From positions 1-23,049 of the forward strand of contig CAUJFU010000513.1 of assembly GCA_963169055.1 (NCBI GenBank): 23,049 bases of DNA. Reading direction: 5' to 3'. This DNA comes from Myxococcota bacterium (GTDB taxonomy: Bacteria; Myxococcota_C; UBA6777). Shown piece after piece: positions 9,301 through 17,126 of this stretch. The notes beneath the pieces were generated by a model. The model did no database searches. It was not told the DNA's origin and saw only the letters and a program-made list of their open reading frames with translations. The number at the start of each line of letters is the position of its first letter. Within the stretch, counting starts at the first letter, position 1. The translations under genes were made by a program, and so were the position numbers.

Positions 9301-11019
9301 AATGATCTGCTTGCGCAGCCAAACGCTTTCTTTTCGGACGGCGCGCATCTCTTCTTGGAGATCCTCGCTATCGCCCTTCTGTTGGGCATCTTGCAGAGCG
9401 GCGTTGGCTTTTCGCAAAGCGCCGGCCTCTTCCAAAGAGGCTTTTTGTTGTCGGCGCAGTTCTTCGGCTTCATCGCGAGCGCGTTTTTGTTCCAAGCGCA
9501 AACGCTCGGTTTCTTCGCGCATTCTTAGCTGCTCGGAACGCGAGCGTTCGGCCTCGTCGCGTGCGCGTTGCTGTTCGCTGCGCAAGCGCTCGGTTTCTTC
9601 GCGTGATCGCTGTTGTTCCAAGCGCAAACGTTCGGCTTCGTCGCGAGCCTGTTGTTGTTCGCTGCGCAGGCGCTCGATCTCGCTTTGAAGTTGTTTTTTT
9701 TCGGTGCGCCAGTTCTGTTCTTCGTCGCGTGAGCGCTTGGGTTCGGCCTCGGCATCGGGACGAGAGACGTGGACGGGTTCTCTCGATTGGATCAGTGCGT
9801 CGAGTTCGGCTTGGGCGTTGCGAACAGAGAAAGCGCTGGCTTCTTTGTTGGCGATCTTGGATTCGGGCGCACCAAGGGGAACAAGCGAAGGGAACGGTGG
9901 AAGAGCTTGCATCTCCGAGGTTTTGGGTCGCGGAGGTTCCAAGGAAGTAGCCAAAGCCGAAGGGGGTGGCTGTGTGAGCGGACGTACGGGGATGGAGGGA
10001 TTGGTTTGTGGACGGGGCGGCAGCGGGGCTCCTGTGAGCGATGGAAACGGGGCGAGTCCGCCTGTTTGCGGCGAAAAAGGAGAGTTTTTGCTAGAGAGGG
10101 AAACCGCCCGTAGTTCGGTCGAAGCGGCAGCGGCGATTTCGGGAGAAGAGCCTGCCCATGCGCGCCCGATCGATGCAGAGGCTCCTGCAACAGGCAGCGG
10201 TGTTTGCACTCCCGAAGCAAAGGGGCCTGTGGAATGTTGCACAACAAAAGCATCGGTCGCAGCGTTTTCACCACGCGCCAAGGTGGGGGCTGGCGTTGGA
10301 CGCGCAGGAACTTTCGCGATGATCGTGCGATCCGCATCGTCAAGATCATCGTCCGAAAATCCCGATGCTGCGCCTTGATAGATATGCCCGGCTCGTTCTT
10401 CGATCGCTTCTCGAATGGCGCGACGGTGCTTTTCTTCGGTGATATCTTCGGCGCTCAACAGGAGATCTCCATCTTCGTCGTCTAGATCGAGTTCTTCTTC
10501 TTCCGAACCTTCGGGAACCAACGTGCTATCGACATCTGACGAGCCGCCGCCCAGCTTGGCGCGTTGTCCAGCAGCAGGTAAGTTCGGATTGGTGTCGGAG
10601 GTTCCTTGCCCTGTGCTTGGGCGTTCAGCCGCTTGCGCAGAAAGCATCAAACCGCTCAACATCCCGAGCACTTCGTCATGGTTCAACGGCATCATCAAGT
10701 AGCCTTGCGCTCGGGTTCTCAGGCGTTGGTGTTGCGAGAAGCTTTCTTCGGTGGCTTGGGACGAATACAACACCAACGGTATCCCCCGCAGGCCATCACG
10801 CCGCTTGATCCGATTGCACACCGAGTAGCCGTTGCGACGGGGGATCTCGACACGCAGCAAGATCACATCAGGCCGACGTGCCGGATCTTCTAGCTCATTG
10901 AGAGCGATCAATCCATCCGCGACCAATTCCACTTCGTAGCCGCCTTGCAAAAGCACGCGCTGTAACGCTTGGGATGTCGTTTTGTCCGATTCGATCAGAA
11001 GTATCCGCGCCTTTGCCAT
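6346..11019 (-). CDS. FrzS/AglZ-like pseudo-receiver and giant coiled-coil protein
   Basis: The product has 1557 aa from the chosen ATG at 11019, which has AAGGTGG 7 nt upstream; an in-frame ATG at 11088 lacks such support. Residues 3-125 form a CheY-like receiver fold (ILLIESD, PDVILLRVEIP, NGYSVCNRIK, GYLMMP). The phospho-acceptor Asp is replaced by Arg56 and the conserved Lys before Pro111 by Met110, so it is a pseudo-receiver. The ESD start and the FxQHxxLxxxAxxY stretch resemble FrzS of Myxococcus xanthus as I remember it. A disordered Pro/Ala/acidic linker spans about 130-425. Heptad-rich coiled coil runs from about 430 to 1550, broken by an acidic linker (617-705). It has no membrane segment and so is probably a cytosolic filament or polarity scaffold. 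FrzS and AglZ control gliding/pilus polarity in M. xanthus; the same role here is inferred from architecture only. No mglA or frz genes lie nearby. Confidence 0.82.
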   Translation of the reverse strand: MAKARILLIESDKTTSQALQRVLLQGGYEVELVADGLIALNELEDPARRPDVILLRVEIPRRNGYSVCNRIKRRDGLRGIPLVLYSSQATEESFSQHQRLRTRAQGYLMMPLNHDEVLGMLSGLMLSAQAAERPSTGQGTSDTNPNLPAAGQRAKLGGGSSDVDSTLVPEGSEEEELDLDDEDGDLLLSAEDITEEKHRRAIREAIEERAGHIYQGAASGFSDDDLDDADRTIIAKVPARPTPAPTLARGENAATDAFVVQHSTGPFASGVQTPLPVAGASASIGRAWAGSSPEIAAAASTELRAVSLSSKNSPFSPQTGGLAPFPSLTGAPLPPRPQTNPSIPVRPLTQPPPSALATSLEPPRPKTSEMQALPPFPSLVPLGAPESKIANKEASAFSVRNAQAELDALIQSREPVHVSRPDAEAEPKRSRDEEQNWRTEKKQLQSEIERLRSEQQQARDEAERLRLEQQRSREETERLRSEQQRARDEAERSRSEQLRMREETERLRLEQKRARDEAEELRRQQKASLEEAGALRKANAALQDAQQKGDSEDLQEEMRAVRKESVWLRKQIIALHQQDEDAFALYPELLAKALAAQQMDGLQEELERFRQENKALRDSSASSPSTKTPSLKGKAKPTTEHALASEEDDALTRLSAVATQADGDDSEVPTRILHDAADEDSGESPTRVLFQTDSIGDSTQISSLQDENGRLQRLLQEAQAQHEASQDETNDLYARITELERERQRLQIEVDAQAEKAAQHARSHSDALSKRGGEVEALEEQLSSLAIEVDDARKQVLFYQGLCNERETILDTQRAELLETQAALEEQIQAACELRGELAGFRSQVHAQSLNDDELLSQIGEREKELQSLREEINRLGDDHEHLSSRYREMEAQLDALKQTAREDEHALHSMRIDKERLEKQLHQHADERERLKESHAEERRALIEEQDAAMQVLREELGRLRVDLETARETGYRALSQAETTKYARIEALESERRTLLGKLEKAETTLFEAQEQGHRLKSAQQQLRDEITQLQEDLDASRAEARNRLEVEDLLRKQIASLQDQQAALEEELDRAQGKLQNVGDSTEQMEVELVALRQRNVVLEQEKFDVQERTERLESEARSLRELLHAEQHNRLSESEQQERVLDQLHHAEKSLEDWKQRAILLETETFQLKQKTNTQQAELTRLRAEQERLTHQLAAHEEHIGTSQIAHQSALEAERRQAQEVMQHLDQEHESAMLRLSAEHQEALRLHQEHSLRQEQALERRFQQQERSFEALLARELDARERQHAELTAGIRQEHALEVERILAEQDKDRRQARQTQQEILAEQEISFHSEKRALREAFQREADALHAAHQQEMEALQIALQEQSHQILAQSEKELRQLRQQIRTQKEDSVRERQAREVELQTESEKRIEEAERRTRLRFEAIIEGLEQRERDLAAQIKKTESALASARDAEQSAALGYNSLQSQVDDLRGKLSDLESLRRHERNQIDLLKREFEQKLRTLEQERDELKSHIEKTSTQSNRLQQQVAQEKAKKDQALDALQHALSMLREREDG
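9421..9672 (-). repeat. 14-aa (42-bp) repeats in the coiled coil
   Basis: Residues 450-519 of the pseudo-receiver protein are five consecutive 14-aa units of the type RLRSEQQxARDEAE, with a sixth degenerate unit to residue 533. Each unit is two heptads and 42 bp long. The nucleotide similarity of the units points to recent internal duplication. Confidence 0.8.
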
Positions 11020-11026
11020 GCTTTTT

Positions 11027-11033
11027 CCACCTT
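11027..11033 (-). promoter_or_regulatory. Ribosome binding site deciding the pseudo-receiver gene start
   Basis: AAGGTGG on the minus strand lies 7 nt before the ATG at 11019. The receiver fold begins directly after this Met (AKARILLIE), which supports this start over the upstream in-frame ATG. Confidence 0.75.
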
Positions 11034-11167
11034 GCGATGCTCGTTCAAGCTCTTGTTTCACTGCAACAGAATCGACCGATCCTACCAAACGCCCTGCACT
11101 CTCGCAAGTGTAGCCCCCATCAAGCCCTTTGAAACTGTCTTCTTTCGGGCCAAGTCACCAAGCCTCT

Positions 11168-11196
11168 TTGCTTGTGGCGCATCTTTCTCTTAGTAT
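11168..11196 (+). promoter_or_regulatory. Candidate promoter of the M48 protease gene
   Basis: TTGCTT (11168-11173) and TAGTAT (11191-11196) are 17 bp apart and lie about 50 bp before the ATG at 11249. The match to the housekeeping consensus is only partial. Confidence 0.35.
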
Positions 11197-11234
11197 AGCC
11201 CTTCTCCTTCGAGACGTTGCCCAACCACCAAACC

Positions 11235-11242
11235 AAAGGGAG
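11235..11242 (+). promoter_or_regulatory. Ribosome binding site deciding the M48 protease start
   Basis: AAAGGGAG lies 6 nt before the ATG at 11249. A longer reading frame opens at 11129, but its extra 40 residues lie in the divergent intergenic region and have no such site. Confidence 0.7.
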
Positions 11243-11248
11243 TGCTTC

Positions 11249-12523
11249 ATGGGTATCCTCGCCGAAAAATGGTTCTTCATCCCCACAATCCTCGGAATCG
11301 TGGGCTTTTTGTTTTACCGCTTTGCAGACTACCTGCAACACAAACACACACAAGGCGCCACCCAACCCACCGACCTCGAACAGCTTACCCCCGAAGTCTA
11401 CGCACAAAAAAAAGCGCGTAAGCTCAAACGTACCTCCAGCGCTGTGTGGAAAAACTCGCTCGCATGGGGGCTTCAGTTCGGTTATGTTCTCCTAGGAATC
11501 CCCACCCTGATCAATCTCCTGATCGCTCAAAAATGGTCGCCCGGAACCATCTACACCACCCTTGGCATCATGGGTTGGGTGCTCAATATGCTGATCTCCA
11601 AAATGTTCTCGTTATGGAGCCCCACCCTTCCCTTCATCCCGCACGCGCACAACCCCCGCAAAACATGGACTTTTGGGAATGCTGCTTGGCAAGCTTGGGG
11701 GATCGCTTCTTGGTCGCTTCCCGCTTACTTCTTCTTTGCCACCCTCCAACAAAACGGATGGGTCGGCAGTATCGCGATGATCTGGGTGAGCCAACTGATC
11801 CAACTCGTGATCTTTATTTACACCATCAAAAAACAAGCCATCCCCTACCAACAATATCCCGGCCTCAGTCCCGAATTCAAAGCCAATCTCCACACTTATC
11901 TCGAAAAACAAGGCTTTCGAGACGACGAAGTCGGCGTCCTCAAGGGACTCAAGATGGGCCCGAACGCCTTTGCCACCAGCCTCACTCCCGGGTTCCGCCA
12001 GATCGTCATGACCGAAGAACTCGTCGAAGGCTTCCGCGATCCACAAAACCCCAACTTCAAGCTCAAACTTGACGATAGCGCCCTTGAGGCCGTGATCTCC
12101 CACGAAGTCGGCCACATCAAAAATCACCACGTTCCCAAGTCGATCTTCTGGGGTGGCCTCTTCTCAAGCATCACTACCTTCGCCGTTTACCAAGTGTTCG
12201 GTGCCAAGGGCGGATTCGTTCTCTTTGATGCCGAAACATCCCGCCAACTCACCATGTTTTGGGGCCAGTCCGTCCTCAACGTCACGCTCGTCTTTTTGCT
12301 CAACTTCATCATGATCGGCATCATCCGTGGCAACGAATACCAAGCCGACACCCATCTGCTCGAAACCAACGGCTGCAAAAAAGGCGACCAATTCTTCCAC
12401 CAGATCCGCCACATCGCCCCCGTTCCCAACCATCCCCTCTGGGATCGCTGCAACGCCACACACCCCGCCCCAGAAGACCGCGAACAACGCATCAAGGAAT
12501 GGCAATCCAAGCACTGCAAGTGA
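11249..12523 (+). CDS. Membrane-bound M48-family zinc metalloprotease
   Basis: The product has 424 aa. The zinc site is HEVGH (285-289), and the third ligand is Glu363 in NEYQAD. The C-terminal THPAPEDREQRI matches the usual M48 ending. These are hallmarks of the HtpX/Ste24-type M48 peptidases, which cleave membrane or envelope proteins. Hydrophobic segments at about 8-24, 72-93, 100-118, 150-166, 172-192, 300-318 and 338-358 indicate a multi-pass inner-membrane protein with a cytosolic active site (by family analogy). It is longer than HtpX (roughly 290 aa) and closer in size to Ste24, but it lacks tetratricopeptide repeats. It is transcribed divergently from the pseudo-receiver gene. A substrate cannot be inferred. 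No heat-shock promoter was recognised. Confidence 0.88.
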   Translation: MGILAEKWFFIPTILGIVGFLFYRFADYLQHKHTQGATQPTDLEQLTPEVYAQKKARKLKRTSSAVWKNSLAWGLQFGYVLLGIPTLINLLIAQKWSPGTIYTTLGIMGWVLNMLISKMFSLWSPTLPFIPHAHNPRKTWTFGNAAWQAWGIASWSLPAYFFFATLQQNGWVGSIAMIWVSQLIQLVIFIYTIKKQAIPYQQYPGLSPEFKANLHTYLEKQGFRDDEVGVLKGLKMGPNAFATSLTPGFRQIVMTEELVEGFRDPQNPNFKLKLDDSALEAVISHEVGHIKNHHVPKSIFWGGLFSSITTFAVYQVFGAKGGFVLFDAETSRQLTMFWGQSVLNVTLVFLLNFIMIGIIRGNEYQADTHLLETNGCKKGDQFFHQIRHIAPVPNHPLWDRCNATHPAPEDREQRIKEWQSKHCK

Positions 12524-12588
12524 CCCACTCACTCGACAACGTCCGGTCCACCGCTGCTCTCCCTACCCACAAGCCACACAGATATCTC

Positions 12589-12617
12589 TTGACAGATCCG
12601 CGCTGTTGTGCTACACA
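12589..12617 (+). promoter_or_regulatory. Promoter of the tRNA-Val gene
   Basis: A perfect -35 box TTGACA (12589-12594) is followed after 17 bp by TACACA (12612-12617). This places transcription start about 10 nt before the tRNA. The spacing and the consensus -35 box make it the clearest promoter in the window. Confidence 0.7.
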
Positions 12618-12634
12618 CTCAATCCGTTCTTTTT

Positions 12635-12707
<73 letters not shown>

Positions 12708-12724
12708 CAACCTTTTCCCCCTCC

Positions 12725-12751
12725 AAAGCGACACCTCATGTCGCTTTTTTT
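12725..12751 (+). terminator. Rho-independent terminator after tRNA-Val
   Basis: The stem AAAGCGACA/TGTCGCTTT with loop CCTCA is followed directly by a T run. It begins 18 nt after the tRNA end, so the tRNA is a single-gene transcript. The gene converging from the minus strand ends at 12802. The hairpin lacks a clear T run in that direction. Confidence 0.88.
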
Positions 12752-12801
12752 GTTTCTCCCCCCTGCTCTCTCTTTGTTGATGTTTCACTGAAAAATCGAT
12801 G

Positions 12802-15800
12802 TTAAGAGATGGGATGGCGAGGCATGATTGCGTCTTGGTGCTCAAGAACGATGGTGGGGGCGGGTTCACGGAGCTTTCCGTCAGAGGTGAGTTCGTAATG
12901 AAGGGATCTAAGCTGTGCGCTGGGGGCATGGACAGAGACACGAACGTGCTCTTTTTCGACCCAGTACTCGGCATAACGATCCGAAGTGGCGGCTCCCGGG
13001 GTGACGATCTCAAAACCGCGAAGATAAAAGCCAAGCCATTCTTCGATCTTAGAGCGGACCAGACGCACGCCTGATTTTTGTAAGAAGAAGACGAGATGTT
13101 GATCGCAAGCGCTCTGTTGATCGAGCGTGAGGCGAAAAGCGCCTTGGGATGGGGTGGAGAGGGTGCGCAGTGAAGCAAGAAGCCAACCATTTTCCAGTTC
13201 GTAGCGCAAGCGCCAACGGTAGAGCGTGGATTGTTGTTGGCGAAGCTCCAAAAAGGCGTCTAGATGGGTGCGATCCGTGTCGATCTCTTCGCAAACAAAG
13301 CGCAGTCCGCTGTGTTCGAAGGCTGGGTCACGATGCAACGCAGCGATCAGATCGCGGTCCACAAAGCGCCGAACATCCTCGGCGACGTGGTGCAGATCGT
13401 GGTGGACACGATGGACTTTGTCTTCGTCGTAGTACAAAAAGCTTTTCTTGTAGACTTTAAACAGTTTTTCATACGCACGCGGCAAAGTGCCTGAGTGAAA
13501 GCCCCGCCGCAACAGCGCGTCCACGGTTTCGCCATGCGATCCCACCCGAACAGCGGCAGGAGACGCAGGTTGATTGGCGCGAAACAGCTTCCAGTTTTCT
13601 TTGAGTTCCCACGCCAAAAATCCGCAAAGCCCGGGCAGTCCAAATTGAAAAAACAAGCCAACGATCCAGATCACAGAGCGAGCAAAACCCGCACTTTCCA
13701 TGACGGTGATGATCACGATGGTGGCAGGGATCAGCAGCTTGTGTGAGATTGTGACGATCGGAAAGTGCTTGACGGGGTTCAGTTGGGGTTCTGCAACAAG
13801 ATTCACGCTGAGTCGGATCAGGTACGTCACACCAAACCACAGGCTCTGGAGGATGCTTTTGATCCAGATGACTGCGCGGCCTTCGCCTTCATGGAAGCGC
13901 AACATATCGTCCACCCGATAGATCGCGTAATCAAGTGCGATCAAGAAACGGCGAAAGACCTCCAAAGTCCAACGGATCAAACCGACCACAAGGTGATCGC
14001 GGATCTGCGACCACAGGGCGAGCAGACGATACGCCAGCCAGTCCCAAACTGCCCGACCGATCGTAGTATTCAACAAGAAGTACAAAAAGCCCGCCCACAC
14101 CAACAGGCTCAAAAACTGCCATCCAAAATGTATTTGATAATGAAGGATCTGCGGATACAAATTGCGCATCGCCACGCGCCATGCGGTACTTCCGACGAAT
14201 GTAAAGACCAGTGCCACAAACAAAGGCAGCACGATGTGGCGATACACAAAAAAAGCCCGAGGATGCGTCAAGACAAGTTGCAGCCAAGGGTGACGGTACA
14301 GCCAACGCGGCCCCTCGATAAACAAAAAGCGTAAAGCCATGCCGAGACTCGACAAGATCCGCCGAAACAGATCCCAACCTGCTTCGGTGTGCATCACGCC
14401 ATACACCAAAAGACCAAGCACCAGCACGCTTTGAAAACCAACATAGTCCCACAGATGAACCTTCGGTAGCTTCAGGCTGTAGAGCGTCGCATCCATCACC
14501 CAAACAGGTACGCTTTCTCGAATCGCGAGGATATCGCTATAAGAAAAATAAAAGAGGATGTGGTTGCGCAAAAAGGCGTTGAAGTACTCGACCACGATCC
14601 CAAACGTCATCAAAAGCGCAACTGCCCCACCAAAGGGCAACAGCAGATTCAGACAGAACCAACGCCCCCAGATCGTGCCGAAAGCCAGCGCCGAAAATCG
14701 TTGGTTCAGGCGAAGGTAGATCTCACCCGAACGATAGATATCGTGAAAACGCGGCTGCAACGCTTCGTTGAGCTTGATCAAGATATCGCCGTGAAGAAAA
14801 TCACGCCACGTCGAGGTGGGAAGGCGAAGATCGTTGCGGCTGATCACATCGCGCATATCGGAGAAACTGAACTGGCCTCTGCGCACCACAAGATCCATCA
14901 AGTCGTCTCGGATGCGAGCTTGGGCGACTTCTTCACGCAACGAAACAGGGACCAATCCAACTTCGTTCATCGCCTCGATCAGTCGGGGGCCAAAGGTTTC
15001 GCGGACGCTTTGTTCGATGTAGTGGTTGGCTTGATGGATCGGAACCAACAAGCGTTCAAGGGGTTTTTCGGGAAGCGGAAGCCCTTCGAGGCGGCGCAAA
15101 GTCACTTGGAGGTAGTGCATCGCACGGATCATCCCGTAATGTTCAAGCGGGATCTGCAAGGAAACTTGCCCTTTGTGGCGAATCCATCGAGCAAGCCGTG
15201 TGACAAAAAACAAACGCTCTCGATCGAGATAACTGCGCTGCATGGATTTTAAACTGGCCGCAGCAAGTCGCCCGAGTCGCGAAGACAACGGGACAGAAAG
15301 CAACAGCGCGATCAATTCGGACAAACTGCGCAAAGCAGGGCCTTGCGTTGGATAATGTTCGCAAAAGCGCGTCAATAGGGTACTTTGGTAGATTTGCTGT
15401 TGAGCGATCAGCTCGTTCAAAAACCCACGGCTGGCCTCGTCAACGACCATCCCACGGAAAAAACGGATGGCCTCGCCGCATTGAAGGGCAGCTTCGGCCT
15501 CGTTTCCACGCCATTCTTCTGCAACGGCCCACCGGTAGGAATGGACGAATTCAAAAACTTGTGTGCGCAAAGCCTGTCGTGCCGCAAAACGCAACAGAAA
15601 CATCTGAAACTTCGATGGACTCGGCTGCTTCGCGGTTTCGAGGGCATCATGAGCCTCAACATGACGATGGGTGCGCGTCAAAAAAGGCATCACAGAGATC
15701 CACCGCCCCCACAAACGCACTTGAAACCACCACCACAGCGACGAGATGACCAGCCGCGTCAACTCCACAGCGGCGCTACGTTTTCGCAGATGTTGGCTTT

Positions 15801-17040
15801 TTTCGGCACTAGCGTCTCGCAAAAGACGTGCTTCACGTTGGCATCGCTCGCTTGCACGACGGAGATCTTCTTCGTCGAGGTACGGCAGCCAAGCAGGGCG
15901 ACACCAAGCAGGAAGGGCGTGAGCGTCGCATGGATGCGCAGTTTTTTCAAGCAAGCGAACGGCTTGAACCTCCGAAGCATCGGCCCCTGAGATCGCAATG
16001 CGATCTACCGTCGTCTCCAAAAGATCCGCAGGGGCGAGGATATGGTGAGAAGCAGGAGCCTCCGCGATCTTGTCGGCAGGATCGGCTTCTTCAGCCCCTT
16101 GTTCAAGATGGCGAGACCACCACTGCAACGCGATCTCGGCTTTATCCTCGTTGCGAACAGGTGTCGAAAAATGCGCAGCATCGGCCATCGAAAGCAAGAG
16201 CGCACAGCGATCTTCGCCACGCGCTAACTGCCGAGGGATGGGCGTTTCGACAGGAGGGCGGCAGGCAGAAACGATATCTTCGATCGGAAGGCCCGCTTCA
16301 CGCAGCCAAGCATCCAACGCTTCTGTGTGGATGCTTGGGAACAACTCCGCACGCCAAGAAGCCGCAAAGACCCCGAGACCCGCCCACCACGCAACGACCG
16401 TTGTCGCGACTTCTTCGTCGTCCAGAGCATCCACCAAAAAGCGTTCACGGGAAAAGAACCCGCGCATCCCTTCGAAGGCCGTGTGCCCAATCACAGCCCG
16501 AAGCCCTGCGGCCCTTCGATCCAGCCGTTCCCAAGCCCCCATCAACGCCCCGATGCTGCACCAAGACCAATAACGCCACCAGATATGCGCAGCAGGCGCT
16601 CGCTTGAGTTGGCGATGCGTCAATTCTTCGATCAACAAAACCTTTGATGGAAGTGTTTTGCCAAGGATCCCTTTGGCAAGTTCGGGTTCTTCTTCTTCGA
16701 GGATCTGCACAAACGCAGCAGAATCCATCCGAACCACGGGCGATTCGGGTGGAGGCTCCAGCCGCTTCAACCCAAAGTGATGCAAAAAGATACGTCGGCG
16801 CGAACGCTGATGAAATACAAACACCCCTTTTTCGGGTGACTGGATCACAGCACGAAGCTGCTCGCTCGTCACGTGCGTCGAAGAATGGGGAGGAATAGCT
16901 CCTTGCGAGCGCGACACATCCAAAGTCGTCGAAAGGTTCGGGGGGGCGGTAGGCTCGGTCAACGGTGAAGGCGATGCAGGACTTGAAGATGGCGGCGTTT
17001 CAACATCCGCCGAGCGAAGGTGCGGGGATTTTTCGGACAT
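12802..17040 (-). CDS. Large multi-spanning membrane protein of unknown function
   Basis: The product has 1412 aa; I do not recognise a named family. The N-terminus (1-60) is a Ser/Pro/Thr-rich disordered tail. Residues about 60-780 are mostly soluble and alpha-helical with many Trp, Arg and Leu; a helical tail at 700-785 (FSFSDMRDVISRNDLRL, DIYRSGEIYLRLNQRFSAL) leads into the membrane part. Hydrophobic segments lie at about 793-817, 868-883, 934-952, 973-992, 1101-1117 and 1122-1144. An amphipathic, Arg/Trp-rich stretch (995-1085) separates the last two pairs. The C-terminal 260 residues are soluble and include a His-rich segment (HRVHHDLHHV, about 1210-1219). The start has AAGGAAGG 8 nt upstream. 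It follows clpA by 86 bp on the same strand, so co-transcription is likely. No transporter, kinase or protease motif was found. Confidence 0.8.
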   Translation of the reverse strand: MSEKSPHLRSADVETPPSSSPASPSPLTEPTAPPNLSTTLDVSRSQGAIPPHSSTHVTSEQLRAVIQSPEKGVFVFHQRSRRRIFLHHFGLKRLEPPPESPVVRMDSAAFVQILEEEEPELAKGILGKTLPSKVLLIEELTHRQLKRAPAAHIWWRYWSWCSIGALMGAWERLDRRAAGLRAVIGHTAFEGMRGFFSRERFLVDALDDEEVATTVVAWWAGLGVFAASWRAELFPSIHTEALDAWLREAGLPIEDIVSACRPPVETPIPRQLARGEDRCALLLSMADAAHFSTPVRNEDKAEIALQWWSRHLEQGAEEADPADKIAEAPASHHILAPADLLETTVDRIAISGADASEVQAVRLLEKTAHPCDAHALPAWCRPAWLPYLDEEDLRRASERCQREARLLRDASAEKSQHLRKRSAAVELTRLVISSLWWWFQVRLWGRWISVMPFLTRTHRHVEAHDALETAKQPSPSKFQMFLLRFAARQALRTQVFEFVHSYRWAVAEEWRGNEAEAALQCGEAIRFFRGMVVDEASRGFLNELIAQQQIYQSTLLTRFCEHYPTQGPALRSLSELIALLLSVPLSSRLGRLAAASLKSMQRSYLDRERLFFVTRLARWIRHKGQVSLQIPLEHYGMIRAMHYLQVTLRRLEGLPLPEKPLERLLVPIHQANHYIEQSVRETFGPRLIEAMNEVGLVPVSLREEVAQARIRDDLMDLVVRRGQFSFSDMRDVISRNDLRLPTSTWRDFLHGDILIKLNEALQPRFHDIYRSGEIYLRLNQRFSALAFGTIWGRWFCLNLLLPFGGAVALLMTFGIVVEYFNAFLRNHILFYFSYSDILAIRESVPVWVMDATLYSLKLPKVHLWDYVGFQSVLVLGLLVYGVMHTEAGWDLFRRILSSLGMALRFLFIEGPRWLYRHPWLQLVLTHPRAFFVYRHIVLPLFVALVFTFVGSTAWRVAMRNLYPQILHYQIHFGWQFLSLLVWAGFLYFLLNTTIGRAVWDWLAYRLLALWSQIRDHLVVGLIRWTLEVFRRFLIALDYAIYRVDDMLRFHEGEGRAVIWIKSILQSLWFGVTYLIRLSVNLVAEPQLNPVKHFPIVTISHKLLIPATIVIITVMESAGFARSVIWIVGLFFQFGLPGLCGFLAWELKENWKLFRANQPASPAAVRVGSHGETVDALLRRGFHSGTLPRAYEKLFKVYKKSFLYYDEDKVHRVHHDLHHVAEDVRRFVDRDLIAALHRDPAFEHSGLRFVCEEIDTDRTHLDAFLELRQQQSTLYRWRLRYELENGWLLASLRTLSTPSQGAFRLTLDQQSACDQHLVFFLQKSGVRLVRSKIEEWLGFYLRGFEIVTPGAATSDRYAEYWVEKEHVRVSVHAPSAQLRSLHYELTSDGKLREPAPTIVLEHQDAIMPRHPIS

Positions 17041-17126
17041 ACTAGAAGCCTTCCTTTTCCATGCGGCGATCTCGCCGTCGTTTTTTGCGATCGCGTTTTT
17101 TTCCTCCGCGATCTTCGTCCCCCTCT

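Noticed and set aside
14560-15252. 230-aa plus-strand frame, and similar frames at 13765-14334 and 15828-16607
   Set aside because: They are antisense to the 1412-aa membrane protein, which has a good ribosome site and coherent membrane segments.
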